From contig NZ_JBQHTK010000018.1 in the NCBI RefSeq assembly GCF_052065755.1, positions 1 to 64,000 of the forward strand: a stretch of DNA of 64,000 nt, given 5' to 3'. Below are positions 25,871 through 34,368 of the stretch, piece after piece. Position 1 is the stretch's first letter. Each line of letters opens with the position of its first letter. The DNA comes from Allocoprococcus sp004560705. GTDB lineage: Bacteria > Bacillota > Clostridia > Lachnospirales > Lachnospiraceae. Below the pieces are notes generated by a model. The model made no database searches. It was not told where the DNA came from and saw nothing but the letters and a program-made list of their open reading frames with translations. Made by a program: the position numbers and the translations under genes.

Positions 25871-27046
25871 ATGGAAAATTTTACATTTTATGCACCAACG
25901 TATTTTGCGTTTGGCAAAGACACGGAAAATGAAACAGGAAAATATGTAAAACGTTTCGGGGGAACAAAAGTATTGATTCACTACGGCGGCGGTTCCGTTA
26001 TCCGCTCCGGACTGCTTGAGCGCGTGAAGAAATCATTGGAAGAAGAACAGATTGGTTATGTAGAACTTGGCGGTGTAAAGCCGAATCCGAGAAGCGGACT
26101 CGTATATGAAGGAATCGAACTCTGCCGGAAAGAAGGCGTGGATTTTATTCTCGCTGTGGGTGGAGGGAGCACGATCGACTCAGCCAAAGCGATCGCGGCA
26201 GGCGTCCCGTATGATGGGGATTTCTGGGATTATTATCAGGGCGGTATTGTAAATGAGGCCGTGCCGATCGGTACGGTGATCACAATCTCGGCAGCAGGAA
26301 GCGAAGGCTCTGCTGATTCTGTCATCACGAAAGAAGAGGGAATGTATAAGCGATCCACTACGGGGGAAGCACTGAGACCCAAATTTACGATTATGAATCC
26401 TGCCCTGACGCAGACACTGCCGGCTTATCAGACTGCGTGCGGCATTACGGATATCATGGCACATTTGTACGAGCGTTATCTGACGAATACCAAAGAAGTG
26501 GAATGTACAGACCGGATGATCGAAGCTCTGCTTCTGACGATGATCCACGAGGGGCCAAGAGTGATCGAAGATCCGGATAATTATGATGCACGTGCCAATA
26601 TCATGTGGGCCGGGATGATGGCGCATAATAATTCCTGTGGTGTGGGAAGAAGTCAGGACTGGACGAGCCATTGCATTGAGCATGAGCTTTCGGCAATGTA
26701 TGACTGCGCACATGGTGCAGGGCTTGCTGTGGTTATGCCGGCTGTCTTTACTTATAATCTTCACCATGATGTCATGCGTTTTGCGCAGATCGCGGTAAGA
26801 GTATGGGGATGTCAGATGGATTTCCAGAATCCGGAGAGAACAGCAAAAGAAGGAATCGAAGCACTCAGGAATTTCCTGATTTCAATTGGTATGCCAAAAA
26901 ATTTTGAAGAACTCGGAGCAAAAGAAGAAGATATTGAGAAACTTGCATATACCTGCTGCTATGGAGATGTGGAAAACGGAACAACCGGTGGTTTTGTTAC
27001 ATTGAATCAGCAGGATGTGGAAAATATATATCGCCTGATGCTGTAA
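25871..27046 (+). CDS. Iron-containing alcohol dehydrogenase (butanol dehydrogenase-like)
   Basis: A 391-residue group III alcohol dehydrogenase that reduces aldehydes with NAD(P)H. NAD-binding is seen at VGGGSTIDSAKAIAAG. Metal ligands are in TDIMAHLYERYL, HCIEHELSAMYDCAHGAGLA and the following His positions. It resembles BdhA/YqhD-type enzymes of Clostridia. Start ATG 25871 has AAAGGAG upstream; it is transcribed from its own promoter and ends at a terminator. The alcohol substrate is not determined by sequence. Confidence 0.9.
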   Translation: MENFTFYAPTYFAFGKDTENETGKYVKRFGGTKVLIHYGGGSVIRSGLLERVKKSLEEEQIGYVELGGVKPNPRSGLVYEGIELCRKEGVDFILAVGGGSTIDSAKAIAAGVPYDGDFWDYYQGGIVNEAVPIGTVITISAAGSEGSADSVITKEEGMYKRSTTGEALRPKFTIMNPALTQTLPAYQTACGITDIMAHLYERYLTNTKEVECTDRMIEALLLTMIHEGPRVIEDPDNYDARANIMWAGMMAHNNSCGVGRSQDWTSHCIEHELSAMYDCAHGAGLAVVMPAVFTYNLHHDVMRFAQIAVRVWGCQMDFQNPERTAKEGIEALRNFLISIGMPKNFEELGAKEEDIEKLAYTCCYGDVENGTTGGFVTLNQQDVENIYRLML

Positions 27047-27060
27047 AAATGAATTGGATA

Positions 27061-27106
27061 CGCGAAAACCCGCCAACCTTTCGGCTGACGGGTTTCGTTG
27101 TTTTTA
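27061..27106 (+). terminator. Terminator after the alcohol dehydrogenase gene
   Basis: CGAAAACCCGCCA pairs with TGACGGGTTTCG (one mismatch and one bulge), followed by TTGTTTTTAT. Confidence 0.8.
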
Positions 27107-27108
27107 TA

Positions 27109-27260
27109 GTTATCTAAAGGAATGAGAGTAAAGTGTGGCAATCGGGTTCCCCCGATTGCGCTACTTTATGAGGGGGGAGATAGTTGTGTTATCAACTATC
27201 TGGTACTTAGTATACCCTGAAAATATGTCCAAAATGTGATGAGACCATTAAAGAAATCGA
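27109..27260 (+). repeat. Structured intergenic repeat, copy A
   Basis: This begins GTTATCTAAAGGAATGAGAG and shares most of about 150 bases with copy B at 30237-30390. Conserved parts are two hairpins: a long one with arms GGCAATCGGG and CCCGATTGC framed by AGTAAAG/CTTTA-like ends, and GATAGTTG-TGTTAT-CAACTATC. The GAGGGGGGAG between them is identical in both copies. The repeat ends in AAAGAAATCGAAAA. It follows a terminator directly and precedes the OLD-type gene. Possibly a non-coding RNA, an intergenic repeat element or a short mobile repeat. Confidence 0.7.
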
Positions 27261-27358
27261 AAAAATATAAAAAACTTCTTAAGAAAGCTACAAAAAATGT
27301 CTTAATTATTCTTTGCTGTGATAAGATAAAGGCAAATAGCGATGTGGAGGTGCTGCAT

Positions 27359-29209
27359 ATGAGGATTACCAATCTTCGGATTAAAAATTTCAAATCTATC
27401 CGTAATATGTACATCAAAGAGATTGAAAATGCATTAATTCTGGTGGGAAAGAATAATACCGGAAAGACAGCAGTGCTGGAGGCCGTCTGTGCGGTGGGCG
27501 GGACCTATCAGATCTGTACGGAAGATTTTCAGGAAGACTTCCCGAATATTGAAATATTTATGACGCTTGAGATAACAGAAGAAGATTTGCATGTACTTCA
27601 TCAGAACGGCATTGTAAGTCAGTACAGAAGATATGATATCTGGTTTCAGGATTTCTGCAAAAAACTGCCTTCTTTTCAAGACGGTGAAGTGGACTTTGAG
27701 TTTGTGGCGAATCGGGATGGAAAGATACGTTATAGTGATGGTGTGAAGAAGAATAACCCTTATATTTTAGAGGTATTTCCGAGAATTTATCACGTAGATG
27801 CACAGAGAAATCTCAGGCAGCTTCAGGATGATATTCTTCTGCTTCAGGAGGATGAACTGCTCAAGAAGATGCGTGCGGATTGTTGTATGTTTGAACGCGC
27901 CAAGAAGTGTACACATTGTTTTTCATGTATCGGACTGATCAATCAGAAAACGCCGGAAGAAATGAATGCGTTTGAGGCGGCTAAGCTTCTGGATTATAAG
28001 CTTTACCAGCTGAATCTGGATGCATTTGCGAGAAAAGTGAATCAGAATTTCCGCAAAAACGGCGGACAGGCGGAGATTATTTATTCTATGAATCGTGACG
28101 TGGAACGTATGCTGCAGGTGACTGCCGAGATACGGGGAAAATCCAGGAATGAAACACATCCGGCGGAACACATGGGCAAAGGGATGAGGAGTATTTACAT
28201 GCTTTCCCTTTTGGAAACAGGACTGGATGATGAGAATGCGCTCCCATGCATTGTGATCGTGGAGACGCCGGAAATCTTCCTGCATCCACAGCTCCAGAAA
28301 GTAAGTGGAGATATTCTGTATCGGCTGGCAAAACAAAAGCAGGTCATGTTTTCCACACATTCTCCGAACCTACTTCCCAATTTCAACAATCGTCAGATTC
28401 GCCAGATTGTAGAGGATGAGGACGGATTTTCGCAGGTGAAAGAGAAGACGGATATCAGTGCGGTGCTGAATGACCTGGGATACTCGGCAAATGATCTGAT
28501 GAACGTGGATTTTGTATTCATCGTGGAAGGAAAGCAGGACAAAAGCCGTCTGCCGCTTCTTCTCAGAAAATACTATTCCGAGATATATGATGAACAGGGA
28601 AAGCTCTCCAGAGTTGCGATTATTACAACGAACAGCTGCACAAACATCAAGACGTATGCGAATTTAAAATATATGAACCAGATTTATCTGAAAGATTCGT
28701 TCCTTATGATCCGTGATGGAGACGGCAAAGACAGTGAAAAGCTGAAGCGCAGTTTGTGTCGTTATTATGAAGAACGCAATCTGGAGGACGCAGACGGACT
28801 GCCGCGCGTGACAGAGAAAAATGTACTGATTTTGAAGTATTATTCTTTTGAAAATTATTTCTTTAATCCCTGTATTATGGCGAAGATCGGGATCGTTGAT
28901 TCGGAAGAAGCGTTTTATGAAGCGTTCCTCGTAAAATGGAAGGAATATTTGTATCGCCTTTCCAGCGGCAAAAAGCTTCGGGAAGTAATCGGACATGATC
29001 TTATATGTGTGCAGGATGTGAAAGATCATATGGAAGAGATTCGGATCCATATGCGGGGACATAATCTTTACGATATTTTCTATGGAAGGTACAAGGACCG
29101 AGAGGAAGAAATCCTTGGAGAATATATCGATCTGGCGCCGAGAGAGGATTTTGAAGACATTCTTGACGCGATAGACCGATTTATCTATTTTGAAAATCGA
29201 AAATGTTAA
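27359..29209 (+). CDS. OLD family ATP-dependent endonuclease (AAA ATPase with TOPRIM)
   Basis: A 616-residue ABC-type AAA ATPase fused to a TOPRIM nuclease. The N-terminus MRITNLRIKNFKSIRNMYIK and Walker A VGKNNTGKT are typical of OLD/RecF-like proteins. Walker B is IVIVETPEIFLHPQ, with STHSPNLLP after it. TOPRIM acidic residues are in FIVEGKQDKSRLP and MIRDGDGKD. A Cys cluster (CCMFERAKKCTHCFSC) inside the ATPase, near residue 180, looks like a zinc or Fe-S site. ATG 27359 follows GGAGG at proper distance. It overlaps the SPFH gene, so the two are coupled. OLD proteins include phage-defence nucleases (P2 Old, GajA). Confidence 0.85.
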   Translation: MRITNLRIKNFKSIRNMYIKEIENALILVGKNNTGKTAVLEAVCAVGGTYQICTEDFQEDFPNIEIFMTLEITEEDLHVLHQNGIVSQYRRYDIWFQDFCKKLPSFQDGEVDFEFVANRDGKIRYSDGVKKNNPYILEVFPRIYHVDAQRNLRQLQDDILLLQEDELLKKMRADCCMFERAKKCTHCFSCIGLINQKTPEEMNAFEAAKLLDYKLYQLNLDAFARKVNQNFRKNGGQAEIIYSMNRDVERMLQVTAEIRGKSRNETHPAEHMGKGMRSIYMLSLLETGLDDENALPCIVIVETPEIFLHPQLQKVSGDILYRLAKQKQVMFSTHSPNLLPNFNNRQIRQIVEDEDGFSQVKEKTDISAVLNDLGYSANDLMNVDFVFIVEGKQDKSRLPLLLRKYYSEIYDEQGKLSRVAIITTNSCTNIKTYANLKYMNQIYLKDSFLMIRDGDGKDSEKLKRSLCRYYEERNLEDADGLPRVTEKNVLILKYYSFENYFFNPCIMAKIGIVDSEEAFYEAFLVKWKEYLYRLSSGKKLREVIGHDLICVQDVKDHMEEIRIHMRGHNLYDIFYGRYKDREEEILGEYIDLAPREDFEDILDAIDRFIYFENRKC

Positions 29210-30195
29210 GTGAAATTATTGAAATGGCAGGTGTGATTATTCCTGTTGCGGTGGTCGTGGTAATCCTTGTTCTGTTTTTGGCTACAGAGTATGTGAAAGC
29301 ATCTCCCGATACGGCATTTATCATTTCCGGTCTGAGGAAACAGCCAAAAGTCCTGATCGGTAAAGCAGGCATCAAGATTCCGTTTCTTGAAAAGAAGGAT
29401 GCTTTGAATCTGCAGTTGATTCCAATCGATGTGAAGACATCGAGTGCGGTTCCGACAGCCGATTATATTAACATCCGGGTCGATGCGGCCGTCAATGTGA
29501 AGATCAGTGATGATGAACAGAGACTTGGACTGGCGGCTCAGAACTTCCTGAATCAGCCGACAGACTATATCAAGCAGGTTGCAAGAGAAGTTCTGGAAGG
29601 TAACATGCGTGAGATCGTCGGCAAGATGAATCTGGAGGAAATGGTTTCAGACCGCCAGAAATTTGCGACACTTGTAAAAGAGAACTCCGAGCCGGACCTT
29701 GCGGCGATGGGACTTGATATTGTCAGCTTTAACGTGCAGAATTTTGTGGATGAGAATGGTGTCATTGAGAACCTTGGTGTGGATAATATCGTTAAGATCC
29801 AGAAAAATGCGGCGATTTCAAGAGCAGAAAGTGAAAAAGAAATCGCCCGGGCTCAGGCGATCGCCAAGAAAGAGGTGAACGATGCACAGGTAAGTTCCGA
29901 ACTGGAGATTGCCAATGCAATTGCAAAAGCACAGAAAGAAAAAGCAGTTGTAAAGGCGGAGGCTGACAGAGAGTCAAAAGAAGCGCAGATCAATGCGGAA
30001 CCACTCGCAAAAGTTGATAAGATTACGATGTACGGTGAAGGAAATTCCGCAAAACTGATGAAAGATATTATGGGAACTCTGAATCAGGTGACGGATGGAC
30101 TCAAAGAATCCACAGGAATTGATCTGCAGGCAGTGCTGGCAGGATTTGCCGGGGCGAAAATAGCTGAAAACAGTGACAAGAATGATAATGAATAA
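29203..30195 (+). CDS. SPFH/flotillin-like membrane protein
   Basis: A 330-residue protein with one N-terminal membrane helix (VIIPVAVVVVILVLFLATEYV). An SPFH/band-7 domain occupies about residues 30-190. A long Glu/Ala/Lys coiled coil of flotillin type spans about 190-265 (SRAESEKEIARAQAIAKKEV), followed by a C-terminal tail. Flotillins scaffold membrane microdomains. It starts 7 bases before the end of the OLD-type gene, so the pair is co-translated; an OLD nuclease with a flotillin scaffold is not a pairing I recognise from the literature. Confidence 0.88.
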   Translation: MLSEIIEMAGVIIPVAVVVVILVLFLATEYVKASPDTAFIISGLRKQPKVLIGKAGIKIPFLEKKDALNLQLIPIDVKTSSAVPTADYINIRVDAAVNVKISDDEQRLGLAAQNFLNQPTDYIKQVAREVLEGNMREIVGKMNLEEMVSDRQKFATLVKENSEPDLAAMGLDIVSFNVQNFVDENGVIENLGVDNIVKIQKNAAISRAESEKEIARAQAIAKKEVNDAQVSSELEIANAIAKAQKEKAVVKAEADRESKEAQINAEPLAKVDKITMYGEGNSAKLMKDIMGTLNQVTDGLKESTGIDLQAVLAGFAGAKIAENSDKNDNE

Positions 30196-30197
30196 AG

Positions 30198-30233
30198 AAA
30201 ATCCGCCAGTCATGGGGACTGGCGGATTTCTTT
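30198..30233 (+). terminator. Terminator after the SPFH gene
   Basis: AAATCCGCCAGTC pairs with GACTGGCGGATTT around a tiny loop, followed by CTTTAT. Confidence 0.85.
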
Positions 30234-30236
30234 ATC

Positions 30237-30390
30237 GTTATCTAAAGGAATGAGAGTAAAGTGCGGCAATCGGGAATCCCCGATTGCGCTTACTTTATGA
30301 GGGGGGAGATAGTTGTGTTATCAACTATCTGACTCTAAGTATATACTGAAAATGTGTCTAAAGTATGAGTAGATTCTAAAAGAAATCGAA
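30237..30390 (+). repeat. Structured intergenic repeat, copy B
   Basis: Near-identical to copy A at 27109-27260 in the same orientation. It shares the leading GTTATCTAAAGG, the GGCAATCGGG hairpin (arms here GGCAATCGGG and CCCCGATTGCGC), the GAGGGGGGAG segment and the GATAGTTG-TGTTAT-CAACTATC hairpin. Differences are scattered, some at paired positions of the hairpin. It lies just after the terminator and just left of the prophage. Confidence 0.7.
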
Positions 30391-30560
30391 AATTTCTTAA
30401 ATGAAAATTAATTTTGCGTGATTTTGAAGAACCCTTGTCAATACGGCAAAAACATCTTGAAACCCAGTAAAATCAAGCATTTCAAGTATTTATATCATTT
30501 ATTATCCGCTCATGATAAAACGAGAATAATCAAAACGGTTAGTAACACGTTAGTGACAAA

Positions 30561-31694
30561 TCAACTTATCTTAATCTTTTCGATTTCATCCCGAAGGTCG
30601 TCGAGATCGCGGTGACCATACACACTGTTTGTAATGTCCCCTTTAAACGCATGTCCAAGCATTCGCTTCCGGTCGTTCTCGTTTACCTTGTACTTTTCGC
30701 AGAGACGCGAGAACGTATGTCTGCAATCGTGAGGTGTGTGCTTTTCAACTCCAGCGCGGCTGAGAGCGTCATACATGGACAATCTGAATGCATTGGTAGA
30801 AATATTCAAAAGCGAACCGAATCGCTTTATTCGACGTTTTACAAGATCGTATATTCCGGAATGGATTGGAACAATGCGATCCCTGCCGGCAGCAGTTTTT
30901 ACACCACCCTGAAAATACTTCTTCTTCAGATCCACTTTGAGCGTTTTGTAGGCTTTGATTCTGAATCCGGAGTAACACATAATCAGAATCATTTCAATAA
31001 TCTCATCATCTTTGTTATCCCAAAGAATTTTCAGTTCTGCGTCTGTGAATGGCACTCCGTGCTCATCGTCCTCTTCCTTCTTGATCTGAAGATGCGCAGA
31101 ATAATCCTTTTCTGCCAGCTCATAGATCTCAGCAAAGGCATACATCTGATGCAGCAGTGAAAGAATCAGCTCTAGAGAAGAGTGCTTCAGACCGCAATCA
31201 TCCAAGACGCTCTGCAGATCGTCATGACGAAGCTCTGCAAAAGCACGATCGTGGATGGCAGAGCAGTTCTTGAATGCAGCTCTGGTGGAATAGAGCGAAG
31301 CTTCAGAGTATTTCTTTCCGGAATCCACGTACTTATAATTGTAGAACCGTTCATACACCTCTGCGAAGGTTGGGAGCTTCTCCTGAGATGTTTCTGTATC
31401 TTTCCTGAATGCCTGGTTGTAATCTGCCAGAAGAGCATCCGGATTTCCTTTCAGGTGATTCAATGTCCGCTCGAATCCAGGATAGTATGTCCCCGCATGG
31501 TAAGCGGTAAGCACAGAGAAACCTTTCATATAATCGTCCACGTAACAGATCGCCTTAACTGGTGCATATTGGCCGGGCGCGATCAGCTCCGTGGCGGGCG
31601 GATATACCGCGAATGGGTTTCGCCGGTTCCCGGAAAGCTTCTTGATGCTTCCGTAGCCGTTTGGTAGCTTGGGATATTTCTTTGGTCTTGCCAT
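30561..31694 (-). CDS. int: Phage tyrosine-recombinase integrase
   Basis: A 377-residue tyrosine recombinase. After an AP2-like/SAM-like N-terminal half (core-binding region near TFAVYERFYNYKY and the helical TRAAFKNCSAIHDRAFAELR), the catalytic residues are visible: Arg in CYSGFRIKAYKTL, HDCRHTFSRL (His-x-x-Arg), LGHAFKGDITNSVYGH (His/Gly-His and nucleophilic Tyr). The ATG at 31694 is preferred because AAGGAG lies 8 bases upstream; the frame extends further but without a ribosome site. A perfect 16-base palindrome sits just upstream. It integrates and, with an excisionase, excises the prophage. Confidence 0.93.
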   Translation of the reverse strand: MARPKKYPKLPNGYGSIKKLSGNRRNPFAVYPPATELIAPGQYAPVKAICYVDDYMKGFSVLTAYHAGTYYPGFERTLNHLKGNPDALLADYNQAFRKDTETSQEKLPTFAEVYERFYNYKYVDSGKKYSEASLYSTRAAFKNCSAIHDRAFAELRHDDLQSVLDDCGLKHSSLELILSLLHQMYAFAEIYELAEKDYSAHLQIKKEEDDEHGVPFTDAELKILWDNKDDEIIEMILIMCYSGFRIKAYKTLKVDLKKKYFQGGVKTAAGRDRIVPIHSGIYDLVKRRIKRFGSLLNISTNAFRLSMYDALSRAGVEKHTPHDCRHTFSRLCEKYKVNENDRKRMLGHAFKGDITNSVYGHRDLDDLRDEIEKIKIS

Positions 31695-31710
31695 GTTAAT
31701 CATCTCCTTT

Positions 31711-31726
31711 TGTGCGACGTCGCACA
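31711..31726. promoter_or_regulatory. Perfect 16-base palindrome upstream of integrase
   Basis: TGTGCGACGTCGCACA is fully self-complementary and lies 17 bases from the integrase start codon, just upstream of its ribosome site. This fits an operator of integrase expression, for example for the excisionase-like protein or a repressor. No second copy was seen in the window. Confidence 0.55.
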
Positions 31727-31734
31727 TTTTTGGT

Positions 31735-31783
31735 ATAAAAATAACAGCCAGCGAAGAACATGAGTTCCGCTTGCGTGGCTGTT
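31735..31783 (-). terminator. Leftward terminator between the MBL gene and integrase
   Basis: On the minus strand AACAGCCA pairs with TGGCTGTT, with an inner GAAC/GTTC stem, followed by ATTTTTAT. It separates the lysogeny cargo genes from the integrase. A weaker hairpin (AACCG/CGGTT arms, 31848-31876) lies between it and the MBL gene. Confidence 0.7.
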
Positions 31784-31881
31784 CCGAAGATGATACAATA
31801 TATTTGCTTAGAGAACTGTATATCTTCGGATATGTAGTTTGTATGAACCGTTCCTGTTGGCGCAGGGGCGGTTTTGTTTAT

Positions 31882-33420
31882 TTAATGGCATCGTTTACAA
31901 GGTTCATATCCCATAGCTTCAGCTTCTGACTGCGTCACTTGCGTTGGGTTTTTCATACCGCTACAAGAGGAGTTGCTGTGATACTTGCTTCCACTTTGAG
32001 GTATCCAAACCATGCGTTCTTGCTGTTCTTGAGTTTGATTTGGTTCAGATGTTTGCGCCGAATCTGTCGTTTGCACTTCGGTTCCAGCGTCTTCGATGCT
32101 TCCCGGGGAATAGTCATTGCATGGTTCTGTATTCCAAGATATATTTTCGCCATCAGATTCCGCGATAATTGTGCCCTGCTTATCGGTTCTATATAATGAT
32201 ATATTCATTGACGATAATTTATCGAGGGTATCTTTATCTGGATGTCCATATTGATTATCAGCACCACAGCTGATTACTGCAAATTCGGGTACTGTTTTCT
32301 GGAGGAAGTCCCAGCTCGTTGAACTTGCTGATCCGTGATGCCCCAAACACAATACATCACAAGATAAATTGATTCCAGAAGCAATCATGTCAGCTTCGCT
32401 ACCTGATTCTGCATCTCCGGTCAAAATAAAACCGTTCTCCCCACAAGTAATTTTAATTGCAACAGAGTTATCATTACTTTCGCTTTGATTGATCTCTTTA
32501 GGTGATAGAATTGTAAATTCAGTTGATCCTAATTCAAAAACGTCGCCAACAGATGGATGCTGTACTTCGAGGTTCTTTGATGATACGGTATCTATGAATG
32601 ACTGATATAGATTGGAATCGTGAATATAATCCGATCCTATGACGTTTTCTACATTAAATGCATTCAAACAACCAATCAAACCGCTTAAATGATCATCGTC
32701 GTAATGAGAAGAAATTAAATAATCGATAGTTTCCACGTTTTGTTCTTTTAGATAGGACACGACAAAGCTTGAGGTGCTTCTGTCGCCACCGTCATAAATT
32801 AAGTTCTTCCCGTCTGATTGTACTAGAACGGACAATCCTTGTCCGACATCAATAAAATGAACTTTTACCTTATGAGCATTTGTATTTACTGGTTGATTTT
32901 CATCACTTTCCCCAGTGTTATCGTCAAGTTGCGCTTGCGACACGACCTTTATATCTTCCATGCCGCTTTGGACATTCCCATTGGCTGTAAAGAATACAGA
33001 AGCTTCCCCCTCCGATTCAAACGAAATAATTGCCTTTCCGTCTTTATATTCCAATTGTGCAATTGGATTTTCGGACATCTCCAAAGATTTGATTTTTGCA
33101 TCACTTGGAATGGGAGTGACTTTTATTTCGACTTTATCAGAAACAGTGAATTCTGTCTTGCCCCACTCAACATTAATACCTGATAATTCTGGCGTCGCCT
33201 TCATTCCAATAAAAACAAATAATGAAGTGATAGCGACAACGGATGAAATAATCAGATTTCTCGTCCTATCAGTCCGATCTTTTTTTACGAAAAAAAAGAT
33301 GATCGCTCCGATAGCTGGAATCCAAGCGTAGGAATATATCGCAATAGCGATACATAACAGAAAGGCAAACAGTAGAACTGTTCCACAACCGGATCCGCCA
33401 TTAGGCTTTTTCTTTGACAT
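31882..33420 (-). CDS. ComEC-like metallo-beta-lactamase-fold protein, membrane-anchored
   Basis: A 512-residue protein. Two or three membrane helices lie at residues 12-75. An Ig-like beta domain (about 80-160) is followed by a ComEC/Rec2-type metallo-beta-lactamase domain (about 185-435) with metal motifs FIDVGQGLSVLV, SSHYDDDHLSGL, LTGDAESGSE and LGHHGSASSTSW. A low-complexity linker follows, and the C-terminal tail has CSGMKN and PCKRCH, a Cys/His pattern like the small Ada/nuclease-associated zinc finger. The active face would be outside the cell, so it may degrade incoming DNA or nucleotides. It lies among lysogeny genes, suggesting a lysogenic-conversion or superinfection-exclusion role. 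Confidence 0.8.
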   Translation of the reverse strand: MSKKKPNGGSGCGTVLLFAFLLCIAIAIYSYAWIPAIGAIIFFFVKKDRTDRTRNLIISSVVAITSLFVFIGMKATPELSGINVEWGKTEFTVSDKVEIKVTPIPSDAKIKSLEMSENPIAQLEYKDGKAIISFESEGEASVFFTANGNVQSGMEDIKVVSQAQLDDNTGESDENQPVNTNAHKVKVHFIDVGQGLSVLVQSDGKNLIYDGGDRSTSSFVVSYLKEQNVETIDYLISSHYDDDHLSGLIGCLNAFNVENVIGSDYIHDSNLYQSFIDTVSSKNLEVQHPSVGDVFELGSTEFTILSPKEINQSESNDNSVAIKITCGENGFILTGDAESGSEADMIASGINLSCDVLCLGHHGSASSTSWDFLQKTVPEFAVISCGADNQYGHPDKDTLDKLSSMNISLYRTDKQGTIIAESDGENISWNTEPCNDYSPGSIEDAGTEVQTTDSAQTSEPNQTQEQQERMVWIPQSGSKYHSNSSCSGMKNPTQVTQSEAEAMGYEPCKRCH

Positions 33421-33446
33421 AATAAAATCCTCTTTTCTCTTTATTT

Positions 33447-33471
33447 ACCTTACACTTTTTATATAAACGCT
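33447..33471 (-). repeat. Shared 25-base upstream element, copy in front of the MBL gene
   Basis: On the minus strand it reads AGCGTTTATATA-AAAAGTGTAAGGT; 23 of 25 bases match the copy in front of the neighbouring cargo gene at 34338-34362. It contains TATATA and lies 27 bases before the MBL start codon, so it probably includes a promoter or regulator site. Confidence 0.55.
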
Positions 33472-33484
33472 AGACGCGATGTTT

Positions 33485-34318
33485 TTATAATGATAATAAT
33501 CTGCATACAATCTTTTGCGTTAGATCGTTTTGCTGTGTTGCGGTCAACTTCGATGATGTCCGTATTACGATTGTACCTAATACTACATGTGAACCTGGAT
33601 TCAAAAATCCCGATCCATCGAACGACGACAAATATAAATTACGTTTTTCAGCGTCTTCGACGTTAGGATAAACTTCTATTCCTCCTCCACACTCAGTCCC
33701 TTTGTCGACTACATCGTTTCCATATACTTCGTCTTGATTTATCCAAGGACTGGAAAAGTACGTTGCAGATGTATATCCGCCTTGCTTGTTTAACATTCCA
33801 TTAGGATCATGATCTTCTGTAACGGCTTGGCAAGAAGAGATTCCTTCAATGCCTTGAAGGCGCTGTATAATGAAATCACCACTCGGATTTGTTATTTGCA
33901 TCATTTGCTTAACGCTGTTTTCTAATGCCTTTTTCTTGATATCGATGTTAGAAATAACATCCGAATAGTCTAAAGGATCTGATAACTCCTTAGTAGCTTT
34001 TACAATGTTTTCAGTTTCATCTGGCAATTTGGGAATTTCCCTCTTTGCAAGATTTGCGTCCGATATGGCTACGGTAAGATCGTTAATTGTCGTTTCATCG
34101 TATACGGGAGATCCAGTATTTAATACTTCTTTAGCGGAATTAATCGCTTCATCGAGTTCACGATTTTTCTCGTTCACTTTGGCTGCCGCATCATTGAATG
34201 CTGATACAGCGTTGTCGTACGGTTTTTTTATTAGAAAATACCACGAACTGAAACCGGCCGCCACGATAGCTAAAATTGCAATTAATAAAGCAATTTTAAG
34301 TTTTTTGTTACTTTTCAT
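33485..34318 (-). CDS. Membrane-anchored prophage protein, unknown function
   Basis: A 277-residue protein with a basic N-terminus and one membrane helix (IALLIAILAIVAAGFSSWYF). An extracellular coiled-coil-like Asn/Glu/Lys-rich segment covers about residues 30-140. A globular C-terminal domain (about 150-277) with a few Cys (SSCQAV, TECGGG) follows. Similar proteins in Firmicutes prophages are sometimes labelled EbhA-like; the function is not known. It sits between the MBL gene and ImmA, and shares the upstream 25-base element with the MBL gene, so the two are probably expressed together in the lysogen. Confidence 0.65.
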   Translation of the reverse strand: MKSNKKLKIALLIAILAIVAAGFSSWYFLIKKPYDNAVSAFNDAAAKVNEKNRELDEAINSAKEVLNTGSPVYDETTINDLTVAISDANLAKREIPKLPDETENIVKATKELSDPLDYSDVISNIDIKKKALENSVKQMMQITNPSGDFIIQRLQGIEGISSCQAVTEDHDPNGMLNKQGGYTSATYFSSPWINQDEVYGNDVVDKGTECGGGIEVYPNVEDAEKRNLYLSSFDGSGFLNPGSHVVLGTIVIRTSSKLTATQQNDLTQKIVCRLLSL

Positions 34319-34337
34319 TTGTTATCCTCTTCTTTCC

Positions 34338-34362
34338 ACCTTACACTATATATATAAACGCT
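34338..34362 (-). repeat. Shared 25-base upstream element, copy in front of the membrane protein gene
   Basis: On the minus strand AGCGTTTATATA-TATAGTGTAAGGT, 20 bases before the start codon of the 33485-34318 gene. Paired with the copy at 33447-33471. Confidence 0.55.
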
Positions 34363-34368
34363 GTGCGG

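Noticed and set aside
27109..30390. Repeats as CRISPR or as insertion-sequence ends
   Set aside because: Only two copies in direct orientation 3.1 kb apart, with no transposase and no regular spacing.
30391..30560. A tRNA or gene at the prophage left junction, or a defined attL core
   Set aside because: No cloverleaf or ORF with a ribosome site is visible, and the core cannot be defined without the right end.
31669..31929. Plus-strand ORF across the integrase upstream region
   Set aside because: It overlaps the integrase promoter region and the MBL gene's end, with no ribosome site; shadow frame.
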